A DNA stretch of 5,473 nt from Acidobacteriaceae bacterium (GTDB lineage: Bacteria > Acidobacteriota > Terriglobia > Terriglobales > Acidobacteriaceae). Positions 1 through 4,658 of this stretch are shown here, in pieces. A program made the translations under genes and the position numbers. Position 1 is the first letter of the stretch. Every line of letters starts with the position of its first letter. The stretch covers positions 1-5,473 of the forward strand of contig PLBX01000528.1 of NCBI GenBank assembly GCA_003135495.1, written 5' to 3'. The notes beneath the pieces are model-generated. The model saw only the letters and a program-made list of their open reading frames with translations, was not told the origin of the DNA and ran no database searches.

Positions 1-1146
1 GTGGCTCTTAGTCCAGCATTCGCTGCCGATCAGCGTGCTCCGGCCGCGGCCTCTGCCAGAACTTCTGCCCCGCCATCTTCCAGTTCGGTTCTTCCAGCAG
101 AATTCGGGGGCTGGCAATTAAAAGGTGAGCTTGCAAAGTCGGACGATCCTGCGGCTGCGGATGCGGCGGATGCTCCGGTGCTGAAAGAGTATGGCTTCCA
201 GCATCTGGAAAAAGCCTCTTACACGCGAGACGACGGCCGCAATCTTCAGATCAAGGCCGCCGTGTTCGCGGATGCCAGCGGGGCCTACGGCGCCTTCACC
301 TACTACCAGTCTCCAGAGATGGCGACCGAGACAATTGGCGGCCAGGGAGCTTCCTTCGGCAACCGAGTTCTGTTTTTTCAAGGAAATGTGCTCATCGATG
401 CCGTGTTTGACAAGATGAGCGTGATGTCGGCGGCGCAACTGCGTCAATTAGCCGGACTGCTGCCCCAGGCGGAAGACAGCAAGCGCAACCCGCCATCTTT
501 ACCCATGTATCTTCCGAAGGGAACAGCCGAGAGGAGCCTGGAGAAGAACACGACGAAGTATATTCTCGGCCCTGTCGCGCTCGCCCGGGTCGGATCGCCA
601 TTACCAGCTTCGCTCGTTGACTTTGGTTCAGGCGCCGAAGTTGCGATGGCTAAATATGCGGTGAACGCGGGCGATTCCACGTTGATGCTCGTCGAATATC
701 CGACTCCGCAAATTGCTGCCGAACGATTGCGGCAAATCGACGCCTCCCACAATATGGCTCAGCAGCAGCCAGGAGTCGCGGCGATTCTTGACGTGGGCCC
801 ATTCTTCGATGCGCGAACCGGTCCGATCATAGTGATCGCCGCTGGCCCGCTTTCAAAAAGCGAAGCGCGCTCGCTGATGTCGTCCATTAGCTATGAAGCC
901 GATGTGACTTGGAATGAGAATACCTACGTTAGCAAAAAAGATAATCTTGCCAACTTTCTCTTCAACGCGATCGTGCTCTGCGGAATTGTGGTTGGCCTAG
1001 CGCTGGTGGCCGGGGTGGCGTTTGGGGGCGTGCGGGTGCTGATAAAGCGCTTTTTTCCCGACTCCGTATTTGATCGCCGGGAGACCGTGGAAATCATCTC
1101 CTTGCACCTCGAAGAGGGTTCAAAACCCGTCCCTCGCGACCGCTAA
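1..1146 (+). CDS. DUF6599-like exported, membrane-anchored protein (5' partial)
   Basis: The frame is open from the first base and ends with TAA at 1144-1146. The first codon, GTG, is probably not the true start: the visible N-terminus (ALSPAFA, then ADQ) looks like the end of a signal peptide with an AxA cleavage site, and its hydrophobic core is missing, so the gene begins upstream of the window. After an Ala/Pro/Ser-rich linker (about residues 11-30) comes LPAEFGGW (31-38) and later a GAYGAFTYY segment (94-102), which I recognise as features of the acidobacterial DUF6599 family. A second, similar-sized half follows (about 165-300). Residues 317-346 form one hydrophobic membrane helix, followed by a basic KRFFPD stretch and a short cytoplasmic tail. 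The inferred topology is a large periplasmic domain anchored by its C-terminus. The family's function is unknown and no catalytic motif is visible. Family call moderately sure; topology likely. Confidence 0.8.
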   Translation: MALSPAFAADQRAPAAASARTSAPPSSSSVLPAEFGGWQLKGELAKSDDPAAADAADAPVLKEYGFQHLEKASYTRDDGRNLQIKAAVFADASGAYGAFTYYQSPEMATETIGGQGASFGNRVLFFQGNVLIDAVFDKMSVMSAAQLRQLAGLLPQAEDSKRNPPSLPMYLPKGTAERSLEKNTTKYILGPVALARVGSPLPASLVDFGSGAEVAMAKYAVNAGDSTLMLVEYPTPQIAAERLRQIDASHNMAQQQPGVAAILDVGPFFDARTGPIIVIAAGPLSKSEARSLMSSISYEADVTWNENTYVSKKDNLANFLFNAIVLCGIVVGLALVAGVAFGGVRVLIKRFFPDSVFDRRETVEIISLHLEEGSKPVPRDR

Positions 1147-1273
1147 GTGACTCAATCAAATGTTCTTAACTGTTTAAATCAGCGAATTTTTGCCCCTTTT
1201 CATGCCGTTTGCCGACTTGTGGACGCAGTTCGTATCTCGTTGAAAATAAGGGTATTTAAGTCACAAAATTTGC

Positions 1274-1303
1274 TTGACACTGTGCTTTTGAGACTCATAA
1301 GAT
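1274..1303 (+). promoter_or_regulatory. sigma70-type promoter upstream of the terminator hairpin
   Basis: A perfect -35 hexamer TTGACA (1274-1279) is followed by CATAAGAT (1296-1303), in which TAAGAT (1298-1303) matches 4 of 6 bases of the -10 consensus at 18 bp spacing; CATAAG gives 16 bp. It points into a short gene-free stretch that ends at a strong hairpin about 55 bp further on. No coding frame of useful length follows, so it may drive a small RNA. It could instead be the remnant of a lost gene's promoter. Confidence 0.45.
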
Positions 1304-1307
1304 TCCC

Positions 1308-1396
1308 GCAGAAAGTTTCTATGGATTAAACCTCCGTTGGAACTATTCTCCCTTAAAGGAAAGGCCGCCCTGTTGCCGGGTGGCCTTTTCGTTTCT
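1308..1396 (+). ncRNA. candidate small RNA with CU-rich anti-Shine-Dalgarno motifs
   Basis: This would be the transcript of about 85-90 nt running from the TTGACA/CATAAGAT promoter to the 13-bp terminator hairpin. The only start codon near its 5' end gives ATG GAT TAA, so it is unlikely to be an mRNA. The stretch before the terminator stem holds CCTCC (1331-1335) and CTCCC (1348-1352), which look single-stranded and are complementary to Shine-Dalgarno sequences. Such C-rich loops are typical of some trans-acting bacterial sRNAs. The architecture is seen in the sequence; the role is inference. No known RNA family was recognised. It could also be just the 3' UTR of the upstream gene. Confidence 0.3.
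1358..1390. terminator. bidirectional intrinsic terminator between convergent genes
   Basis: The arms 1358-1370 and 1378-1390 pair over 13 bp with two G-U wobbles around a 7-nt loop (TGTTGCC). The centre of the stem is GC-rich (GGCC/CCC), and the 3' arm runs into TTTTCGTTTCT. Read on the minus strand, the stem is followed by a T-rich TTTCCTTT. It lies 62 bp past the stop of the minus-strand hydrolase gene and about 210 bp past the plus-strand stop, so it can serve both convergent genes. Confidence 0.8.
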
Positions 1397-1451
1397 GGCG
1401 GAAATTACGCCGTGTCGATTGCTGCGCCGAGCCATCGAATTCGAAGAGCCT

Positions 1452-2360
1452 TCATTCTGCCATCAGAAATGAGAATCCTTCGAACCCATACTCTCGTTTG
1501 CCGTCCGTTGGCAACGATTTTGTACGTCCGCGACGCACTTGTTGAATTGCGGCGAGTACACGCGGAAGATAACTGGGCTCAGCGACGGGGACATTGTGGG
1601 CAGGCAGCAACAGTTGAAGACGAGGTGACAACGCCGCCAGTTTCCTGATCGATGCGACATAAGCATCCAGATCGGTTTCGGGACGATAAAGGTAGATCGG
1701 TCCCGGATAGAATGTGTCGCCAGTGAACAGCAACCCATTGCGCTCATCCAGCAAGACGATGGAATCGGGAGTATGGCCTGGTGTCGATATAGCTTTTAGC
1801 GTTCGATCTCCTAAATCGATGCTGTCGCCGTCATGCAGCCAGCGCGAGATGTGAAAGGCTCTCGTCCGGTACGATTTTGGGTCAAAGCCGATTGGAAGCG
1901 TTCCGCAGATTTGTCCCGGCGCAAGCTCAGCCTGAGCGTCGGCGGTTGATCCGTTGGCATTCGTGCGAGTGAAATCGGTCGGCACGCCGTACACATCGTC
2001 GAAGCGCCAATTGTCTCCGACGTGGTCGTTGTGGGTATGCGAATTCACGACACTGACGGGAAGCTTCGTCAAACTCTCAACCACGACTTTGATATTGCTT
2101 ATCCCCATTCCAGTGTCGAACAAGATGGCTCTGTGGGTTCCGATGATGAGATACGAGATCACTTCTTCAAATTGATGGGGCTCATAAATGGCAAACACTC
2201 CCGGACGAATCTTGAATACTTCGAACCATGGATCTGAAGTCTTCACCCGCTCAAGCTTGGCGTACTGAGGCCGAGGCAGGCTCTTGCACCAGTCCGGCGT
2301 TTGCGCTAAAGCGGAAGTCAATAAACAGAAGACGAAAAGGATGCCAGTGTGAAGTCGCAT
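1452..2360 (-). CDS. secreted metallo-beta-lactamase-fold hydrolase
   Basis: A 302-residue protein. It starts with a short basic tip, a hydrophobic run and ALAQ (residues 1-20), a clear Sec signal peptide, so it acts outside the cytoplasm. The metallo-beta-lactamase signature is complete: HTHNDH at 108-113 (H108, H110, D112, H113), H196 in TPGHT, D215 in GDTFY and H255 in PAHN. These are the ligands of a two-metal site. This fold hydrolyses esters, thioesters, lactams or lactones; the substrate cannot be told from sequence. A tyrosine three residues after the bridging Asp (Y218) has the same offset as the Asp-Tyr pair of AHL lactonases, which is only a hint. The ATG at 2358-2360 is chosen because it gives the intact signal peptide; its ribosome site is weak (GGAAAA, 6 nt upstream). 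The gene appears monocistronic, divergent from the tRNA gene and convergent with the DUF6599-like gene. Confidence 0.9.
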   Translation of the reverse strand: MRLHTGILFVFCLLTSALAQTPDWCKSLPRPQYAKLERVKTSDPWFEVFKIRPGVFAIYEPHQFEEVISYLIIGTHRAILFDTGMGISNIKVVVESLTKLPVSVVNSHTHNDHVGDNWRFDDVYGVPTDFTRTNANGSTADAQAELAPGQICGTLPIGFDPKSYRTRAFHISRWLHDGDSIDLGDRTLKAISTPGHTPDSIVLLDERNGLLFTGDTFYPGPIYLYRPETDLDAYVASIRKLAALSPRLQLLLPAHNVPVAEPSYLPRVLAAIQQVRRGRTKSLPTDGKREYGFEGFSFLMAE

Positions 2361-2460
2361 TTATAGTTTTCCGAAATATTTGGAGGAAACATTCTACACA
2401 AGGCAACGCGTCGCAGCTTGAAGCGCTCAGTTTGGTAAACTAAATAGGAATAAACCAGAA
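2361..2460. other. short divergent intergenic region (hydrolase / tRNA)
   Basis: This 100-bp stretch must carry promoters for the hydrolase (-) and the tRNA (+). On the minus strand, TAGAAT (2391-2396) is a reasonable -10 box, but no good -35 lies at the right distance. On the plus strand, TTGAAG and TAAATA form a weak promoter. A small dyad AGTTT-GGT-AAACT (2429-2441) falls in the spacer of the latter. No gene is present. Confidence 0.5.
2418..2446 (+). promoter_or_regulatory. possible tRNA-Thr promoter
   Basis: TTGAAG (2418-2423), a 17-bp spacer and TAAATA (2441-2446) lie just upstream of the tRNA gene, which would place the transcription start about 8 nt before the mature 5' end. The -35 matches 4 of 6 bases, but the -10 matches only 3 of 6. 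The call therefore rests mainly on position. Confidence 0.35.
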
Positions 2461-2536
2461 GCCGACGTAGCTCAGTTGGTAGAGCAGCCGATTCGTAATC
2501 GGCAGGTCAGCGGTTCAAGTCCGCTCGTCGGCTCCA
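2461..2536 (+). tRNA. tRNA-Thr (anticodon CGT)
   Basis: A complete 76-nt cloverleaf. The acceptor arms GCCGACG (2461-2467) and CGTCGGC (2526-2532) pair perfectly. The D arm is GCTC/GAGC with an AGTTGGTA loop. The anticodon stem GCCGA/TCGGC encloses TTCGTAA with anticodon CGT (2494-2496), which reads the threonine codon ACG. The T arm is AGCGG/CCGCT around TTCAAGT. The discriminator is T and CCA is encoded (2534-2536). A T6 run (2537-2542) follows directly and could end transcription. The gene is intact although an integrase gene begins 20 bp downstream, as expected when an element integrates into a tRNA 3' end and restores it. Confidence 0.97.
2494..2536 (+). other. presumed attL within the 3' part of tRNA-Thr
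   Basis: Elements with tyrosine recombinases often recombine within the anticodon-to-3'-end part of a tRNA gene and carry a copy of that segment. Here the int gene lies right next to the tRNA 3' end, so the crossover most likely falls in this segment. I searched the rest of the window by eye and found no second copy of the tRNA 3' end. attR should therefore lie beyond position 5473, and the exact core cannot be defined here. Confidence 0.6.
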
Positions 2537-2555
2537 TTTTTTCAATGACTTGCGA

Positions 2556-3758
2556 TCAGTTCACCGCGACCTGCTGCACGACTGCTGCACGAGCTATTCT
2601 TTCCTCCAACTGATTCATGGCGTCGGTCACAACTTGGGGCACCGTCTTGATGTAGCTTCTCTGCGTCGTGCTGACATCTTCGTGGCGCAGGATCGCTTGG
2701 ATCACTTTGTCCCGCACTCCGAGTTCATGAAGGTTCGTGGCTAGACCGCGACGATATGCGTGCCAGCCCTTCCACTCCATCCCATTTGCCTTGAAAACGG
2801 GTTTGATGACGCGGTCAGCGAGGTTGTCCAAATCCAACGCCCCGCCAATCGTGTTCGGGAACATCCAGCCAGAAGCATTCTCTGGCTTGATCGCGTCAAG
2901 CAAGAGCCTCAGAGGCTTGATGATCGGAACGACGCCGGGGTCTTCATCATCCTCGTGGGTTTTGGTTTCATCCTTTAGATGAGTCCTCCACACCGAGCGC
3001 CGGATATTGAGAATATCCCCGTCGTCATCTTCCCACCATTGCCCCCGAATCTCGCCCTGACGCAAACCAGCGAATGCCGCCACTCCAATAGCCGCCCGGA
3101 CAACAGTCTGAGCAATTTCGGGTGTGTGCGTGCCATCCTCGGTGAGGATGACGATGGGCTTCTTGCCGGAGAAAAGCTCAAGGTGCTTTTCCACCTCCTC
3201 AAGAGTGTAGGCAAGGCGCTTCCGCCCGTGCTTTTTACCCTTGGGGATCGTGACTCCAGTCATCGGGTTCACGCCGTCATAGATGCCCTTACGTCTGGCA
3301 AACGTGAACATCGCAGACAGCGTGACTTTAATGTGTTTGTACGTTCCGTGCGCCAAGTCGCCAGTGAGCGACTTGTTCGCGGCTTCGATCTCCCACATAA
3401 GGTTTTCACCGTCTACAGTTCTGAAGTCCCTGACCCGACCCTTAACGCGATCTTTGATGTGACACCGCCACGAATCCTTGTAGCCTTTGACCGTGCTCAT
3501 AGCCAGCCTCTTCTCAATCGCGGGGAAATAAACATTCTCCACGAAATCAACGATGCTGACCCCGACTTCTGATGTGAAGCCGATTCGATTGAGCCTGTCC
3601 ATCAACTCGTTCTTCAACGGGATGACCTCGCTCTTCTTGGGGTATTCCGTCAGACTGGCTAACCGATGGGCAACCGGGTTCTTCTTCCCATGCTCGCGAA
3701 ACCTTACGTACCACGCGCCATGGGATTTAAACAGACTTCCTTGCTGGGTTCTCATCAC
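2556..3758 (-). CDS. int: tyrosine recombinase (site-specific integrase)
   Basis: The product catalyses integration and excision of the element. The 400-residue length is typical of a three-domain phage-type integrase. Residues about 6-58 resemble an arm-site-binding N-terminal domain (GSLFKSHGAWYVRFRE), about 66-165 the SAM-like core-binding domain, and about 180-375 the catalytic domain. All catalytic residues are present: R233 (GLRQGE), probable K266, H333 and R336 (HAYR), H359 (LRHED) and nucleophile Y369 (RSYI), so it should be active. The Shine-Dalgarno AAGGAGG (3765-3771 on the complement) lies 6 nt before GTG at 3758 and 9 nt before ATG at 3755; either could be the start. The start overlaps the end of the HTH gene, suggesting translational coupling. 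The gene is transcribed toward the tRNA, with no terminator visible in the 19-bp gap. Its last codons contain a tandem 11-bp repeat. Confidence 0.96.
   Translation of the reverse strand: MMRTQQGSLFKSHGAWYVRFREHGKKNPVAHRLASLTEYPKKSEVIPLKNELMDRLNRIGFTSEVGVSIVDFVENVYFPAIEKRLAMSTVKGYKDSWRCHIKDRVKGRVRDFRTVDGENLMWEIEAANKSLTGDLAHGTYKHIKVTLSAMFTFARRKGIYDGVNPMTGVTIPKGKKHGRKRLAYTLEEVEKHLELFSGKKPIVILTEDGTHTPEIAQTVVRAAIGVAAFAGLRQGEIRGQWWEDDDGDILNIRRSVWRTHLKDETKTHEDDEDPGVVPIIKPLRLLLDAIKPENASGWMFPNTIGGALDLDNLADRVIKPVFKANGMEWKGWHAYRRGLATNLHELGVRDKVIQAILRHEDVSTTQRSYIKTVPQVVTDAMNQLEERIARAAVVQQVAVN
2571..2592. repeat. tandem 11-bp direct repeat next to the att site
   Basis: CTGCTGCACGA occurs twice back to back (2571-2581 and 2582-2592), inside the last codons of int and 35 bp from the tRNA 3' end. 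Because 11 is not a multiple of 3, the two copies are read in different frames, so protein sequence does not explain the duplication. Contiguous 10-11 bp direct repeats near the crossover are how arm-type integrase sites are laid out in lambda-like systems. A 9-bp match (GCTGCACGA) recurs at 4323-4331. The role is inference. Confidence 0.6.
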
Positions 3759-4162
3759 TTGGTTCCTCCTTTTTGTGAGGACCCAGCCTTGCGTTGTTGT
3801 GTGTTGTAACCAGCACGACGGTCAAGCCAAGCATTCAACTCCGGGGAACCCCAGCGATACCGCCGATGCTTCCCGAGCCGGAATATTGGGATGGGATCAG
3901 AAGTGCGTGAACGCTTGCTCTGATCCACGACCCAAGATTCCTTGACCTTGAGCCGTTGCGCCAGTTCTGCGGATGTTAACACCTCGTAGTCAAAAGGCCG
4001 AGAGGTCAACGTCGAAGCCGACATGGAGTTGGAGCGTTGAGTCAGAACCGCAGAAGTCGCGGAATCTTCTCGCATGCGATGTAAGGCTGCGTTGTCGCCG
4101 GAGCCAGACCGGGACGGTTGGTTTGGGCGAAGCGAGTTGTGGTGGAACTCAATTGAGGACAC
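3755..4162 (-). CDS. excisionase-type helix-turn-helix DNA-binding protein
   Basis: A 135-residue basic protein. Residues 62-113 (LTSAELAQRLKVKESWVVDQ, then PIFRLGKHRRYRW and ELNAWLDRR) form the winged helix-turn-helix of the MerR/excisionase (HTH_17) type, with the recognition helix near 74-83 and a basic wing near 93-104. Such proteins bend DNA at attachment sites and steer recombination toward excision; some also repress. The position directly upstream of int, overlapping its GTG start by 4 nt (GTGA), fits an xis-int operon. The start chosen is GTG at 4160-4162, preceded by AAGGTG (4168-4173 on the complement). The internal ATGs (residues 30 and 47) lack ribosome sites. That choice leaves a 55-60 residue polar, Ser-rich N-terminal extension, unusual for an excisionase. 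The C-terminal 20 residues are basic and probably flexible. The HTH call is firm; the excisionase role is inferred. Confidence 0.85.
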   Translation of the reverse strand: MSSIEFHHNSLRPNQPSRSGSGDNAALHRMREDSATSAVLTQRSNSMSASTLTSRPFDYEVLTSAELAQRLKVKESWVVDQSKRSRTSDPIPIFRLGKHRRYRWGSPELNAWLDRRAGYNTQQRKAGSSQKGGTK

Positions 4163-4219
4163 GGGCGCACCTTGGCAAATAAAATCACCAAGAACGCACC
4201 CCCCCGGAACCTTTTACGT

Positions 4220-4248
4220 CTTAAATCCGGCTCTTACGATTTTGGGAA
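4220..4248 (-). promoter_or_regulatory. weak candidate promoter for the xis-int operon
   Basis: On the complement, TTCCCA (4243-4248) and TTTAAG (4220-4225) are 17 bp apart, each matching 4 of 6 consensus bases. Transcription would start about 50 nt before the GTG at 4162. The -35 hexamer overlaps the dyad CGATT-N5-AATCG, which would suit repression. In the resulting leader, CTTGG and CCAAG (4188-4192 and 4171-4175) could form a 5-bp stem that partly covers the ribosome site. This is weak evidence. Confidence 0.25.
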
Positions 4249-4251
4249 TCG
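4237..4251. promoter_or_regulatory. 15-bp dyad CGATT-N5-AATCG, possible operator
   Basis: Perfect 5-bp inverted arms lie around TTGGG, 75 bp upstream of the xis-like gene and over its candidate -35 box. Its geometry fits a dimeric repressor. A match of this size can occur by chance in 5 kb, so position is the main support. Confidence 0.3.
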
Positions 4252-4402
4252 CACGCCGCTGACGCCTGACCCCGGTATTAGTTCGGCGGCTAAGGACGCT
4301 GATTGACGTCCTCCCCGCACAGGCTGCACGATCTTCTGTTCACTTACTTAGATGCTAAGCCGCCTCTTTCGTATCAAATTGCAGAGTCGAACGATCCAGA
4401 AG

Positions 4403-4417
4403 TGACAGATTGTGTCA
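4403..4417. promoter_or_regulatory. 15-bp dyad TGACA-N5-TGTCA, possible operator
   Basis: Perfect 5-bp arms are separated by GATTG in the middle of the divergent region. The spacing, 10 bp between half-site centres, places both half-sites on one DNA face, as expected for a dimeric repressor or activator. No protein is assigned. Confidence 0.35.
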
Positions 4418-4472
4418 TCGCATTTCGCAAGACGCGGGGCTAAGAGAGATAACGGAGCCTCTGAAAACCTTC

Positions 4473-4617
4473 GGTAAGCTTCCCGCGTGAGAAGCCTTGC
4501 CCGGTGCGGCATCTGGCCGCTGCGCTTCCTGCGATACTGCTACCTTCGCGATTGGATGGCATCTAACGTTACAGACTGGGGAAGCGAAAGCTTACACACG
4601 TCGCGCCAGCGGCGTGT
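4473..4617 (+). other. structured leader with four consecutive hairpins
   Basis: Hairpin 1: 4473-4482 pairs with 4491-4501 (10 bp with one bulged C and one G-U) around an 8-nt loop. Hairpin 2: GCGGC (4506-4510) with GCCGC (4516-4520), loop ATCTG. Hairpin 3: AAGC (4582-4585) with GCTT (4590-4593), capped by the GNRA tetraloop GAAA. Hairpin 4: 4596-4604 with 4609-4617, 9 bp with one G-U and tetraloop GCCA. The RBS hairpin follows two bases later. The density suggests a folded 5' UTR or cis-regulatory RNA. No known riboswitch class was recognised. Folding as single-stranded DNA (origin or transfer site) is an alternative. Confidence 0.45.
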
Positions 4618-4618
4618 T

Positions 4619-4658
4619 TAGAGAGACTCAGTACTACAGAGGTGCCGGAGTCTCTCTA
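4619..4658 (+). promoter_or_regulatory. perfect 11-bp hairpin sequestering the ribosome binding site
   Basis: TAGAGAGACTC (4619-4629) is the exact reverse complement of GAGTCTCTCTA (4648-4658). The 3' arm includes three bases of the Shine-Dalgarno GGAG (4647-4650), the whole spacer and the A of the ATG. The 18-nt loop (4630-4647) exposes a second SD-like GAGGTG (4639-4644), too far from the ATG (13 nt) for a normal site. When folded, this stem should block initiation, so translation would need unfolding by a protein, another RNA, temperature or a translating ribosome. As DNA it could also be a large operator. Confidence 0.7.

Larger units (their letters stand above)
1147..1451. other. gene-free spacer between convergent genes
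   Basis: This spacer of about 305 bp is AT-richer than its flanks. It contains the candidate promoter at 1274-1303, the possible small RNA and the bidirectional terminator. I see no supportable protein gene: the short frames here lack ribosome binding sites and have no recognisable product. The first about 120 bp (1147-1270) show nothing definable beyond scattered T-runs such as 1188-1192. Confidence 0.6.
4163..4657. other. 495-bp divergent gene-free control region
   Basis: This region lies between the xis-like gene (-) and the unknown gene (+). I see no credible protein gene. It contains a weak minus-strand promoter near 4220-4248, the 5-5-5 dyads at 4237-4251 and 4403-4417, a 6-bp hairpin (4293-4298 with 4307-4312), a run of seven C (4199-4205), and a series of hairpins between 4473 and 4658 leading into the plus-strand gene. 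No confident plus-strand promoter was found. In temperate elements such regions hold operators and early promoters. Confidence 0.65.

Noticed and set aside
118..752. Several short open frames on both strands within the first gene
   Set aside because: They are overlaps of the DUF6599-like frame with no ribosome sites or familiar motifs.
2979..3572. 197-codon open frame on the plus strand
   Set aside because: It lies wholly antisense to the integrase gene, whose catalytic motifs and ribosome site are clear, and encodes no recognisable protein.
4070..4083. 10-bp palindrome TCGCATGCGA within the xis-like gene
   Set aside because: Short, coding, and readily expected by chance in a GC-rich 5.5-kb window.
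4199..4205. Run of seven C in the xis-like leader as a phase-variation tract
   Set aside because: Too short to be confidently unstable and not placed in a reading frame or promoter spacer.
4163..4657. Possible rRNA or known riboswitch in the gene-free region
   Set aside because: No conserved rRNA segment or known riboswitch core was recognised; the hairpins are reported only as a structured leader.
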